Assembly: GCA_028386065.3 (NCBI GenBank)
Contig: JAKUCV010002505.1
Location: 7,885-71,884, forward strand
DNA length: 64,000 nt
Reading direction: 5' to 3'
DNA from: Turnera subulata
Lineage: Eukaryota; Streptophyta; Magnoliopsida; Malpighiales; Passifloraceae
Shown here: positions 46,200 through 57,901 of the stretch, one piece after another
How positions within the stretch are numbered: the stretch's first letter is position 1
Layout of the letters: every line of letters starts with the position of its first letter
Notes under the pieces: generated by a model
What the model was told of the DNA's origin: nothing
What the model saw: the letters and a program-made list of their open reading frames with translations, nothing else
Databases searched by the model: none
Position numbers and translations under genes: made by a program

Positions 46200-49100
46200 T
46201 GAAAACACTGGAAAACATCAAAAGAAAGAAAAAAAGAACAGCAATATCTTAAATAAGGAGTCCTGCCAGGTTCTGAAGTGGTTGCTGCATAGTCAGAGCT
46301 TGGATAAGGAGGAGGCTATCAGAATCCCAAACAATCGAGGACAAGCCAAAAGAGGAGGCCTGTTGGATACCATGAAGTCCTGCTAGTGCCTCGCCTACTA
46401 ATGGATCGAAGGACCCCTGCACCTGCTTGTGGCCGCACAACACCACCTTCCCGCTTGAATCCCGAACAACAAATCCCAATCCAAGGCCATTATCTTCACA
46501 TGCTGCATCCGTATTCAACTTCAGTAGACCTGCTGGTGGAGGAGCCCACTTAGGTTGGGGGAGCTGAGCTCGAACGTTACTGGGGGAGCTACCTTTAAAA
46601 CTTTACATCGATAATCCTGAAATAAAGCACTCGCCATGCATGCATTGTTCCTGTGTATTCCAATCACATTGTCAAAAACTACTTTATTCCGAGCACTCCA
46701 GATTGCCCATAGAACAATGACTGCAAGGCTGAAAGTATCAACATCCCAGGTGGTCTTTAGCTCCCATAACCACTCACGCAGTCCACTAGCATCGGCTGGT
46801 GGGGATCCCTACCGGTGATGATGTCCACACTTGCCTTGCCCATGGACAATCCTTAAAAAGGTGCAGACTGGTCTCATTAGCTCCTACACACAAGGGGCAC
46901 GCTGGGTCAACCTGAAGGTTACGATGCCGCAAATTCTCCCTAGTAGGTAGGGCGTCGTGGCTAAGTCTCCACAAGAAGTTCCGTATTTTGGGTGGAATCG
47001 ACAGGGACCAAATCCTTCTCCACCAGTGTAGAAGAGATGGAGATTGTACCTGGTTCATGTCACCCTGCTTAGTCATGAGGAAGTAGTAGCCACTACGAAC
47101 CGAATAACAGCCATCCTTGGTAAATTTCCAAGCTAAGTGGTCCTCAGGTAGGCAGTAGCTTAAAGGAATTTGGCAAATCAGATTTGCCTGATGTGGAGCA
47201 ACAAGATTGTGAATTAGGGACCTGTTCCACATGTGACATTCCTCATCGATTGGCATACTAACCTTCGCTTCAGCATCCAAACTAGCCCCGTTAGCAAGAC
47301 AAGGGACTAAGAGGCCATCATCACACCATTGGTCAGCCCATACCCTCACCGACTTACCATTCCCAATAACCCATTTGAATCCATCTTTAACCTCATCACG
47401 TGCATGGAGTATACTGCGCCAGGTGTAACTGGGTTTGTAGCCAAGAGACGCATGCATGAAATCGGTTCTCTTGTGATACTTAGCCTTCAAAACCGGCGCT
47501 AGCAAAGAGTCAGGGGCATTGTGCAATCGCCATGCCTTTTTTGCCAGCAATGCAACATTAAATTTCGCAAGCTTTCGGAATCCGAGACCACCCAATTTCT
47601 TCGACATGCACAACTTGTCCCATGCTATCAAACACACCCCCTCTCTTCCCCTCCTCATGTCCCCACCAAAATCTGCGAATTGCTCTCTCCATTTCATCAC
47701 AAGTCCCTTAGGGCACCAGGAAACTACTCATAATGTAAGTCGGAATGCTTTGGGCCACCGATTTTATGAGTACTTCCTTTCCAACTCTAGAAAGAGTCGT
47801 CTCTTTCCACCCACTAAGTTTCTTGCACACCCAATCCCGAATTGAAGCAAAAAATCGCTTTTTTGGAATGATCAATCACCGTGGGGAGACCCAAATACTT
47901 CTCAAACCGGTCCACTGCCTTAATACATGTCCTCTCCTGGACGTGGATAGCAAACTGTTCATTCATGTTGCGGCTTAGGGAAAATTCCGATTTCTCGAAG
48001 TTGGTTCTCTGTCCGGAGGCTTCTTCATACTGCCTGATAATCTGGATCAAAGTCTCCATCTCTTGAGTGTTAGCCCTAGAGAATAAAAGACAGACATCAG
48101 CAAAAAACAAGTGACTAATAGAGGGTGCACCCCGAGCAACCTGGACGTTATGTAGTGCCCCACGCCTTTCCATATCTTGAATTAAGGTTGAGAAACCTTC
48201 TGCACAGAGTAAGAACATATACGAAGACAGGGGGTCGCCTTGCCTGAGGCCCCTGTTGGGCTTGAACACAGAACTTGGGAAGCCATTAATCAAGATAGAA
48301 TAAGAAACAGAAGAAACACAGTTCATAGTCAAAGAAATCCAAAGCTCACAGAAAACTAATTTTCTCATCATACTCTCCAAAAAAAACCACTCAACCCTAT
48401 CATACGCTTTACTCATATCCATTTTGAGTCCTAGAATACCTTTTCTCCCTTTCCTCTTTTTGCGCATAGTATGAAAGATTTTGAAAGCTAGAAGGGCATT
48501 ATCGGTTATCAAACAGCCAGGAACAAAAGCACTCTAGTTAAGACTCACTATAGAAGTGAGGATCTCTTTGAGACGACTAGCAAGTACCTTGGCTATCAGC
48601 TTATAGAAGACATTACATAGACTAATCGGATGGTACTGACTACAGGTTTTAGGATTATTCACTTTCGGGATTAAGACAATGAACGTGGAAATAAAGCTAG
48701 AAAAACTACCATTACTACGTAATAACGAAAGAATAACACTACTGACACTAGGACCTATAATGTTCCATAATTGTTGGTAGAAGAGAGCAGGCATACCGTC
48801 GGGACCTGGTGCTTTGGTAGGATGCATCTGCTTCAGAGCCAATTCGATCTCCTCTCTAGTAAATTCCTTGATGAGCTCCGAATTCATAGCATCAGTGACC
48901 TTCCCCTCCACACACTCCAAAACACGGTCCACCCCCGAACTACCACTAGACGGAAAGAGGTTTTGGAAGTAATCTACCATCACTGACTCCACCGCATCAG
49001 ACCTGGAATGCCAAGTCCCAGTTTCGTCTTTGATGCATTTAATAGAATTCCTCTGACGCCTTTGAGATGCTTTACCATGGAATAAACTGGTATTCCGATC

Positions 49101-50189
49101 ACCCTCCTTCAGCCATGATGCACGGGACCTCTATGCCCACATAATTTCCTCCTTTCGGACTAACTCATTGACCTCTTCACTGATGTGTCTAATTTCTGCA
49201 TGAACGCTATCAGAGTTCGGTTGGGCATGAAGCCTATCCAACTGTGTACGGTACTGCCGAAGCTGCTTATTGACCAAACCAAAATTGGCTGCACTCCATG
49301 CTTGGAAGCGTAGTGCACAGTATCCCAATCGGTCCTCGATAGCACTAGGTTGGGACATTAGATTTGAGGCTACCCAAGAATCTTCAACTTCAGAAGTGAA
49401 TGAGTCATTCCGGAGCCACATTTTCTTAAACCTGAAGGGTCTGACCTTATCACCATTAATCTGTCGTGGCTGCATTTTTTCGCGGACTACTATGGGCGAA
49501 TGGTCTGAAAATTGTTGAGGTAGGTGCAACAGTACCACTGACGGGAACATCTGGTGCCATTCTGCATTTTCCACCCCCCTGTCAAGCCGCTCCCGGATGA
49601 AGTCTGTACCCTCCTGGTTATGATTCCAAGTAAACAAATTACCCCTGAAGTCAATATCATAGAGATTACAATCCGACAATGCAGTTCTAAAATGTTCCAT
49701 ACATCGAAAATCATGCTCTTTACCACCCTCCTTCTCATGAGAATATAATATCTCGTTGAAGTCCCCTAACACGAGCCAAGGAAGAGAAGCCTCACCATAG
49801 AGCTGACGCAAGAGCTCCCACATCCGCTATTTATTCGGTCCTTCTGGCCACCCATACAAACCCGTGAAATGCCACACCTCAGATTACTCAGCAGGTAAAA
49901 GTACAGAGACGTCAATGTGGTGGAGTGACAGACTCAAGAGCGTCACATCCCATACATCCTTCCAAAATAAAACTAAACCTCCACTCCTTCTACTTCCAAC
50001 TCCTTCGCAATCAACAACAAGAACATTAGGAAAACGAAGCCTATTATTTAACCTATGAACTTCATTGGACTTAAGTCTAGTTTCCGAGAGGAAAACTAGA
50101 GTTGGGGAATCAAGCTGGAGTTGCTTGATCAGATTTGTTTCTACTTGAGGGCTCCTCAACCCACGACAGCTCCAGCTTAATATCTTCAT
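46200..50189 (-). pseudogene. LINE3 ORF2: endonuclease, reverse transcriptase, zinc finger, RNase H
   Basis: ATG at 50189 starts MKILSWSCRGL. Endonuclease motifs: LVFLSETRL, LVLGDFNEIL, ERLDRGV, SDHSPIVV; stops at 49884 and near 49827 interrupt it. RT: KAPGPDGMPALFYQ, KMDMSKAYDRVEW and RGLRQGDPLSSYMF. The catalytic box reads FADV (48093-48104) instead of FADD, so one catalytic Asp is lost. A stop at 48534 lies between two RT segments. Then come RT thumb and zf-RVT (CPLCVGANETSLHLFKDC) up to 46786 and RNase H (LNTDAACEDNG, EALAGLHGIQ, DSDSLLLIQ) near 46520-46249. Apart from these lesions the domain order is complete. Confidence 0.9.
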
Positions 50190-51731
50190 TGCGCCTGGCG
50201 GGGCTGCTGTACAGCCTCCGCCTCTCCTGCCGGATAATTGTTTGATGAAACTGCCTCTTCCCCACGCACTTTCTTTCCCGTCCATTCCCACTCCATCTCC
50301 TCACCTAGGGGTTCTGAACACTTCCTCTTGCCTAGATCATCCATCAGTGGACAGCCCTCATTAGGTGGACCCGCCCTTGCCGTACGTTTCCACTTTCGCC
50401 CGGTGCCACTGTGTTCTGTTTGGTCCAGTCTAATCTCCGCAGCCACAGCAGAAAGATCGATGGAAATCTCAGAAACCAGCCCCTGATCTAAGGTAACAAT
50501 GGGTGCAGGAATAGACCCCTTGCCCCCTTATACTTCACTCCACCCTTACCTTTCAAGGTTTGTGTTGCTTTCCTCCTTGTTTTGACACTGGAGGGTAGCA
50601 CTGAACCCAGAGAGAAGATGGGGATGCTTGGTTGGCAGCCTTAGAGGGTTTAGAAAAATCCGTTTTGTTGTCCTGCTCAGCAACATTAAGCACATTTAGA
50701 CTACCGGTGGCATCACTATGCTTTATGCCTACAGATAAACTAGTCGCCATAACATCATGTTGCGTGAGTAAAGTAGACATATCCTGAACTCGGTCTAGGG
50801 AAGTTCCAAGTGTAAGAATCCTGTCTAGTTGAGATGATAGGACTTCCTTATCACCTGACCACGGTCCGCTGAGGAGCTGTCCGCCGATAGCAATAATTTC
50901 TTCGGAATAAGAATAGTCCCAGGGTTCCCAGGAGTCTGTAGTTTGCTACTGGCCACCAGCTTGGCACTGAAAGGCTTTCGTGGAGAAGCTCTCAACCATT
51001 CGCCAAAGGATGTTTTTTCCTCCTCATCAGAATCCTCGCTCCAAAGCTCACACTCCTTAAGTACATGACCTAACTTTCCACAGAGGTAGAAAAAGTTAGG
51101 AATTCACTCATACCGAAAAGTGACTTCCACAGTTGCACCTTGCCCTTTCTGAATAGTGAGCGACTTCCTCAAAGGTTTTTTCACATCCAGGTTAATCTGG
51201 GCCCAAACAAACTTCCCCCAACCCTTCTCTCCTTTCTCATCAAAACACAAGAATCTGCCCGCTCTGTTAGCAATATTTGTCATGTTCCTAGCAGTTCTGT
51301 GGTTAAGAGGAATGTCTATTATCTGCACCCACACCGGAGTTTCCTTGAGTTCAACTTGGGACAGCACTTCATCTCCCGTAATAGCCCGAAGGACCACCAG
51401 TTGTTTCTCAAAAAACCAGGGTTTATCATTATTCAGAACAGCAACGCGATCCCTTTTGCTAAAGAATTTGAACAAAAACAAATTCCGGTTAATCTGCTCC
51501 ACCTCCAGCCCCTTTAGAGGCTCCAAATCTTAGTCATTACCTACGCGAATGCTTTGGGGTTGACATGCTTCACACCTAGAATCTTCCCCAGCAAACAAAT
51601 ACAGGTTGTTCCTGTACATCCAGTGGCTCATCATCCAGCACAAGAACCTCATCATCCATCTCCAGATCCAGTGCGCCCCTAACTACGCCCACACCAGTTT
51701 CAGTAGTCGTCTCCGCACCGCCAGACTCCAT
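50186..51731 (-). pseudogene. LINE3 ORF1: DUF4283/zinc-knuckle protein
   Basis: ATG at 51731 (MESGGAETTTETGVGV), then a broken segment and the DUF4283-type core (LEVEQINRNLFLFKFFSKRD, PWFFEKQLVVLRAITGDE, VWVQIIDIPL). A zinc knuckle follows near 51090, where the first Cys is replaced (NFFYLCGKLGHVLKEC) and a stop lies just before it at 51104. The acidic middle and the basic end (RKWKRTARAG) lead to the stop at 50186-50188, whose TGA overlaps the ORF2 ATG. Frame changes and stops make it non-coding today. Confidence 0.8.
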
Positions 51732-52223
51732 CACACGCCACCACCAATTTACTAGAAAAGGAGAAAACTGGCTCCACAAGCGATCGCAACAACCAAAGTA
51801 TCACGTCTACTTGGGGAGAAAGGTCACCTGCTCCTGCACACACGAGAGAGAAGAGAAAACAAGGGAAAAACAGAAGAAACACACGGTGAGTAGAATAACA
51901 CAGAGAAAGAAAACCTCCAATAACCAAAGAGAGTCGGATATAGAAACAAAACAGAAAGATAGACATAGTGGAAGCAAAGGGAAGAACGAAAAAACCAACA
52001 AAAAAACCTAAAGAAGACCCAAAGGGCCACACCAAAGCACGTAGAAACGTGAGAAAAACCACACTAAGGTGGAAGAAAACTCATAAATGAATGAGAAAAA
52101 CCAAGAAGACTCTCACAGCCTAGATCCGAAATCCTAGAGAAACCCTAGAGGAAACCCTAGCGCACAAGGAGGAGAAGGAGAAAAACTAGGACTATTATAA
52201 TAACTCAGTAATTTTTAAAGATT

Positions 52224-52552
52224 GATAATTGTATTCGGTCGGTAATGCTAATATAATATAATATCTATATAGCGGTATGTACGTAGCAATTTTTAAAGAT
52301 TCACAATTGTATTCGGTCCGTATTTGCCGTAACACTCAATTTGCCTGTGATTAAGAAAAGTTTAATTTTCATCATAATGCTAATATAATATAATATGTAT
52401 ATAGCGATATGTACGCAACAATTTTTTAATAATTATGTATAGCAAGTTTTTAAAATGACTATTATGCCTTTAATTATAGTAGAAAGAGGAGGGTATTTTG
52501 GTATTTCAATTTCGCAAGTATTAGGATTTGGTGCTTTTATATATAGTATAGA
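52224..52552 (-). mobile_element. Helitron 5' terminal part right of LINE3
   Basis: Repeats the units seen at 45900-46043 (TATTTGCCGTAACACTCAAT, GCTAATATAATATAATATGT, GCGATATGTACG) and ends with the Helitron 5' terminus. On the minus strand the end reads TCTATACTATATATAAAAGC. A short GATA run just outside leaves the exact first base uncertain by four bases. Confidence 0.75.
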
Positions 52553-53619
52553 TAGATAGGTACCAACCTCAACTTTTCCACTAAAGGTAAGTTAAATCTT
52601 TATTCATTTTGATTTTTAAATTTTTTAAGTTTATTGACTTTCCTATATATGGCGGTTTTTATGCTTTTGAATTTTTTGAAATATGGAAGAACATAGCGTT
52701 GTACTCATATTGTGAGTGTAAATTACATAAAATTAATGAAAACAGCTAAACTATTATGAAACTGCTTAAATCCGAAATCTGTGTTGGTAAATTGTCAACA
52801 ATGACATTCAACTATTCTCATGGTATTTATTAAGGAGGTACTAATATTGCTGAAATAGTCTTTATATTTTCAAAAATAAAATTCTATATTTTTCAAAAAC
52901 ATATTTTTTTTCTTCTATTTACCTTGAATTTTCCATTTGTTCAATTTTTAACTATTTTTTCATAAATATTACTACAATTAATGTGAAACGTAACTTGCAA
53001 ATAAAAAAGAGGGTCCGAGAATGTTTTAGGACTCTCTCTTTCTCAACAAAGAAAAAGAGGACAATAAAGTATTGAAGGTCTTAATAGTGATTTAGTATCT
53101 GGTCCCTTTAACTAAAATATTTTTTTTACACTAGAAGAGTTTCCTGGCCACCCCTTAATTAAAATAGTAAATTCAAATTTTGTAAATAAAGATCAATACT
53201 GAGAAAGCTGTGTCATTTAGTAGATTGACCAAAATCAAAGTAATTGTAATAATTTCTAGATGATTCTGCATGGGGAGTAATTAAAAAAAAAAACATAAAC
53301 TGTGCTAGAACAATATGATTCTGTCATTAGCATAAAAAAAAAATGATTTTGTCATCCATCCACCAAATTATGCCTAGGATCAACTTTAAATTTTTTTTAC
53401 CAATCAATGTTGTTAATTGTTGGCATTTATTTTGTTATAAAGATCTATAGGTGGGTTTACAGGACTCGGCATGATTTTTAATTTTGGGATTATATAATGT
53501 TGGTCTGGTATTGAACCAATTTTCCTTTTTATCTCTTCAGTTAGTTTTTGTAAGGGATATTTTTTTTTTTTCCTTCCTAAGACCACACCTTGGGTTACGT
53601 TTAGGTTTAGGAACAACAA
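52553..53619. other. Host flank between Helitron and LINE4, with a possible relic exon
   Basis: Mostly A/T-rich without known features. At 53540-53413 the minus strand has a tidy frame (LQKLTEEIKRKIGSIPDQHY, then IIPKLKIMPSPVNPPIDLYN, stop at 53413) that looks like a protein C-terminus. It matches no family I can name. LINE4 begins directly upstream and would have removed the rest. Confidence 0.3.
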
Positions 53620-53955
53620 TGTGAATATCTCAACCCTCAATTCGTAAAAAAAGTCCTCTCTAGGTTCCCCCAGGTTTTTTTTCTCAACTCTTCTGGTTGG
53701 GACTGCTAGGGCTGCCGTGTGGAGTTTTTCAGTCTTGTGTATTGCAGGTTTTCTAGTCTCGAGTTGTCTTCGAGTTTCGGTGTCCGGTCCTGTATCGGTG
53801 TACCCCAACCCTTTTCATTACCAGCCCAACAACCGTCCCCATCCCTCCCCATACGCTCACCTATCGCCTTTCTTCTGGATTTTCTTTCGTTCTCATCCTT
53901 TTTGTATTACTACTTAACTGTCTAATCCCCTTTGCTTCTTTGTTTTCTTTTTCTG

Positions 53956-55720
53956 ATGGCAGAGAATGAGCTAAACAGATCCACCGACGGCAACCAGAGT
54001 GACCACGACGATACCCTGGTTCTCCGATTCCGCCCCTCACGTGAAAAGGCCCCCAAAACCTCTTTACTGCTGGTCGGTCGATTGTGGACTGAGAAAGGCT
54101 TCAATGGAAAAGCCCTGATGCAAACCATGTCCTCTTTATGGGCGGTGAAAAGGGGATTCCAAGCCAGTGAACTGGAGAAAAACTTGTTCATGTTCAGGTT
54201 TCGTGACGAAAGAGACAAAACCAGGGTCCTTATGGGGGAACCTTGGCACTTTGACAGAAACGTGCTGGTACTCCAATCTGTGGAAGGTAACGAGCAACCC
54301 TCTCAAATGGATCTCTCTAGAACTCCTTTTTGGATTCAGGTGCATGATTTACCGTTTGATTATCGCGACCCTGAGGTGGCACGAATGATTGGGAAGAAAC
54401 TAGGCTTTCTGATGGATGTCTATCAGGAGGAGGGGTGGGAAATGCTGAGCTTCCTCAGAATCTGGGTCATGTTAGACCTTAGAGCACCACTACGCAAACA
54501 ATTAGAGATAAAGGTAGATGATGATGTGACTTTCACGGTGCTGTTCAAGTATGAAAATCTGCCCAGTTTCTGCTTTGTTTGTGGTAGACTTGGACATAGC
54601 ATGAAGGATTATGGGTATGAGTCTGATGAGGAGAATGATGGCAAAGCTCTAATCAAGTATGGGGAGGAGCTGCGAGCGCTGCCTTTTTAAAAAGTTCCGA
54701 ACATCTCAAAAGCCCCCTGGCGCAGCGACGGCAAACGCCCTGCAAACTCACCTGGTTCTGGCCACCTGTCTCGGCCACCGATTCACCCTGTAATCAACCC
54801 CCGGTATGGCAATAACACTGATTTCGGCGTGATTGACTTAGTGGAGCAATTTGTGTCCATGCAATCTGCTAAGTCTATTAAGGCGAAATCAACGGGTCCA
54901 CTCAATCACCCCGTGTCCTCTATACATTTAAACTTTGATTCCCCCCAAATTAGTGCCATCCCGGACACCCATTTAACCTGACCCTCCCCCCCACAGCCCC
55001 CAACCCAATCCCTTATATCAACATCACCAGCCCAAATTCCTGGCCCTGTTACCACAACCCATCCCATAAATGATCCTTCACAAAACCCCATCCCGCCAAA
55101 AGCCAAAAACCAGCCCACTAACAGCCCCCCCTTCCCAGAACTACCTCAATAATCCCCTAGACCCATTAACTAACCATTATACACAAAACGACTACGTCCA
55201 ACCATCATCTTCTCCACCAAACCCACAAGACCTTTTTATCCCTCTCTCCATAGGGATCTTTCCTACTGCCGAAAACCCACATCATACTTCTGACTCCGCC
55301 TCCCTCACCCTTCCACATGCTAATTCCTCCAAAATTCCTGACCATTCAGATGGAGACCCGATACCTGCTCTTACCGCCACTCTCCCAACAACTATTCCCA
55401 AGGAACCTCCCCACTCCAGTTCCTCCAATTCTACTCCTTCACAATCCCCCGCCAACTTTCTTAGTAACACCCCCCCCCCTCTACCCACCCGGCCAACTAT
55501 TGAAACACCAACTTCTATCGTTACCAAGCCCCAACAAAAGAAATGGAAGCGTATGGCCCGAAACCCAGGCGACAACGCAGAGAACCAGAATCTGGTTTTT
55601 GGTGGATTGGGACGAAGAGAAAGGGATGGTGACTGTGAAGAGATGGAATACGAGATGGTGGCGACAAACAAGAAAATACTAACGGCGGCGACTGCAGAGC
55701 AGTCCTGCCGAGAACAATGA
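53956..55720 (+). pseudogene. LINE4 ORF1: DUF4283/zinc-knuckle protein
   Basis: ATG at 53956 gives MAENELNRSTDGNQSDHDDT, chosen because it follows a pyrimidine-rich leader and matches the family start; an upstream in-frame ATG at 53932 adds eight hydrophobic residues. DUF4283 core: LLVGRLWTEKGFNGKALMQT, KNLFMFRFRDERDK, LLMGEPW-like and WIQVHDLPFDYRD. The zinc knuckle FCFVCGRLGHSMKDY has lost its last Cys (Tyr instead). A stop at 54688-54690 is followed by a Pro/Ser-rich tail with more stops and a frame change. It ends in the basic QQKKWKRMARN segment and the stop at 55718. The stop overlaps the ORF2 start as ATGA. Confidence 0.85.
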
Positions 55721-56643
55721 TGATGCAAGTAATGGAGCCATCACTTTGCCTCGAGGTCCAATTACTAAGGTTTACTCAAGGAAAGTTAGGAATCAGCTTC
55801 TACGACACATTCAAACCTTGATCACTACGGAGCTTGATGAACACGCAAGGACCAAGGCTGAGATGGAGCTGACGCCGAAGCCAATCAACTTACTTGCTAT
55901 TGAGGAGTAATCGACTTCTAGGAAGCAAAGGGGATCAGTCGACACAGCCCCAGCCTTTATGGCCCTTGTCGACATATCTAAGGATTTTATTTTAGTTTGC
56001 CGAAATTTAGTTTACTTTGTGTTAGTTAATTTCGGATAGGATTAAACATGGGCTTTTAGTATTTTAGTTATTTGGGTTAATTTTGTTTGGGTTTACTTGA
56101 GTCCAAATTCAATGTTGGGTTCACTTAAAACCTAGTTAGATTTCGGGTTAGAATAGGAGTTAGACTTGGAGACTAAGTCAAAATCCGAATTCCTTAGGAT
56201 TTGGGACTAGCCGACTTTAGGGTTAGGAATTTAGTATAAGTAGAGGGTCTTTCTATTGTTTTCGGCAGAGTTGATTATTGATAATAAAAATTGCCCATTG
56301 AGGTTTTCTTTGATTGTGGATTCAATCGTAATTGAGAGTGGATTCTCTTGATTTTATATTAGGGTTTGAGTTTACTTATCAAGTTCTTACTTGTGGCGTT
56401 TATTCAATTCCTTGTGATTCTAATCCCTTTGTTGCCTATTCCTTAATTGAGTCTAGGAGGTAAAGAATAGAATTGCTAAAACCCTTTGTTGTGTTTGTAC
56501 TTCTTTGTTGTCTAATCCGGTACAGAGATTAGAAGGTGAAGGAGACTTACTCGGCGAGTTTGATTGAGATTGACGATCGGGACGAACAGATAGTTACGGA
56601 GGTGGAACTAGTGGATTCTAGGGCTGTTGCCGTATCATCTTTG
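55721..56643 (+). mobile_element. Ty3/gypsy remnant: polyprotein C-terminus and LTR-like sequence
   Basis: Begins with NDDASNGAITLPRGPITKVY and then SRKVRNQLLRH, the usual C-terminal end of plant chromovirus polyproteins (GPITRxxAxK), stopping at about 55907. What follows looks like an LTR: long T/G-rich DNA, a TATA-like site (TAGTATAAGTAGAGGG near 56235) and ATTGATAATAAAAATTG. The left part of the element is missing. It lies exactly between the LINE4 ORF1 stop/ORF2 start and the ORF2 sequence LISWNCGGLGN. Precise ends and duplication could not be set. Confidence 0.65.
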
Positions 56644-57901
56644 TCTCATCAGTTGGAATTGTGGGGGTTTAGGGAATGCTCCCACAATTCGTGCCCTTTG
56701 TGACTTAGTGCACAAATTTATTCCCCAAGTTCTGTTTTTGATGGAAACATAGAAGAAGACACACGAAATGGAGTCGGTTAGGATAAAATTGGATTTTGTA
56801 CATGGCCTCTTTGTGGATTGTGTCGGGCAGGGTAGCGAACGGAGTGGAGGATTAGCATTTCTGTGGTCTGACGAGGTAACCCTCAACCATAATTCCTTTT
56901 TTTCCCATCACATAGATGTCTTGGATGAAAATTGGGGGGCTCCTTCACAATGGAGACTGTCTGGGATATACGGATGGCCGGAGCAGTATAATAAGCATCT
57001 TACCTGGCACCTAATGAGGCAGCTATCTACCCAAAGCTCTGTCCCCTGGTTGGTATGTGGGGATTTCAATGAGATTCTATACTCTTTTGAAAAAACTGGG
57101 GGTAATCCGAGATAATTACAGGTTATGCAACGTTTTCAGGATGTTGTTTCGGATTGTAATCTCCTTGATTCTCGCTTCTATGGGCCCTCCTTCACTTGGA
57201 GTAGAAAGATTGCCAATGGAGATGTTGTTCACGAGAGACTGGACCGGTTCCTAATGACTCCATCTTGGTCCACACTATTCGCAGACTATGAGTGCCGCCA
57301 TCTGACACGGGAAAAATCGGATCATGCACCTATCTGGATGAATTTGAGAAGGACGGAAAATGATGATCAACGACGTGGGAAGATTTTCCGCTTTGAAGCT
57401 GTTTAGGTTGGGCATGAGGGCTGTGAGAATACAATTTCAAATGTCTGGAATGGAAGCCTTCCATCGGGAGCAGATTTAACCGGAAAAATTGCAGCATGTG
57501 GTAATCATCTCCAACAATGGAATGACGACCACTTCGGGAATATTTGAAGACAGTTGCAGATGCTTAGGAAACAACTACACCAGCTCCAGAAACATGCGGG
57601 TGATGTGGCTAATTTTAACCGGCAGAAAGAAATTAAATGTCAAATCCTTGAGCTGTGAGGGAAAGAGGAAGTACTGTGGCGACAACGGTCGAGGGCTCTA
57701 TGGATGAAAGATGGAGACAAAAATACAGCCTTTTTCCAAGAAAAGGCCTCACAACATAGGAGGCGCAATCGGATTTCCAAAATTAAGAATAATGAAGGTC
57801 AATGGATCAGAAGCCAAAAGCAGATTGAGGACACTTTGGTAGCCTACTTTGGGGATCTTTTTAGCTCAATCTCTCCAACCCACCTTGCACCGGTATTGGA
57901 C
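56644..57901 (+). pseudogene. LINE4 ORF2: endonuclease and start of reverse transcriptase
   Basis: One frame runs from LISWNCGGLGNAPTIRAL to the Tekay insertion. Endonuclease motifs: VLFLMET, GLYGWPE-like SGIYGWPEQ, LVCGDFNEILYS, ERLDRFLMT and KSDHAPIW. Then come the linker and LWMKDGDKNTAFFQEKASQH, which precedes RT. Five stops interrupt the frame (near 56749, 57112, 57403, 57547 and 57656) but there is no frameshift. At least two look like TGG-to-TAG and CGA-to-TGA changes. The catalytic RT motifs are not in the window. Confidence 0.85.

Larger units (their letters stand above)
46044..52209 (-). mobile_element. LINE3: full-length L1-like element inside the Helitron
   Basis: Poly(A) appears as the T run at 46042-46050. 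The duplication AATTTTTAAAGATT lies at 46030-46043 and 52210-52223. Length is about 6.2 kb. It has an ORF1 with a DUF4283-like domain and an ORF2 with endonuclease, RT, zf-RVT and RNase H. ORF1's stop and ORF2's start overlap as ATGA. It landed in the middle of the Helitron's tandem repeats. Confidence 0.93.
42417..52552 (-). mobile_element. Helitron, both termini present, invaded by two LINEs
   Basis: The minus strand starts TCTATACTATATATAAAAGC at 52552, a typical plant Helitron 5' end, preceded by A. It ends CTAG at 42417, followed by T, and 8 bases before CTAG lies a 7-bp hairpin. This is the A|TC...CTRR|T structure of rolling-circle Helitrons. Inside are the first part of the Rep/helicase gene and short tandem repeats. 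A truncated L1 (43894-44212) and LINE3 (46044-52209) inserted later; without them the Helitron is about 3.6 kb. Helicase and most of Rep are missing, so it could move only with help. Confidence 0.8.
53620..57901 (+). mobile_element. LINE4: L1-like element, interrupted twice
   Basis: Plus-strand L1 with DUF4283-type ORF1 and ORF2. The 5' boundary is not exact; a pyrimidine-rich leader starts somewhere near 53620. A gypsy remnant sits at the ORF1/ORF2 junction, and the Tekay gypsy element cuts the RT at 57902, so the LINE's remainder, if present, lies beyond the right edge. Related in style to LINE3 (same ATGA overlap, same ORF1 type). Confidence 0.85.

Noticed and set aside
51807..52062. Hydrophobic minus-strand frames as a membrane protein
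   Set aside because: They lie in the LINE3 5' leader; the Phe/Leu/Cys content comes from its A/G-rich plus-strand composition.
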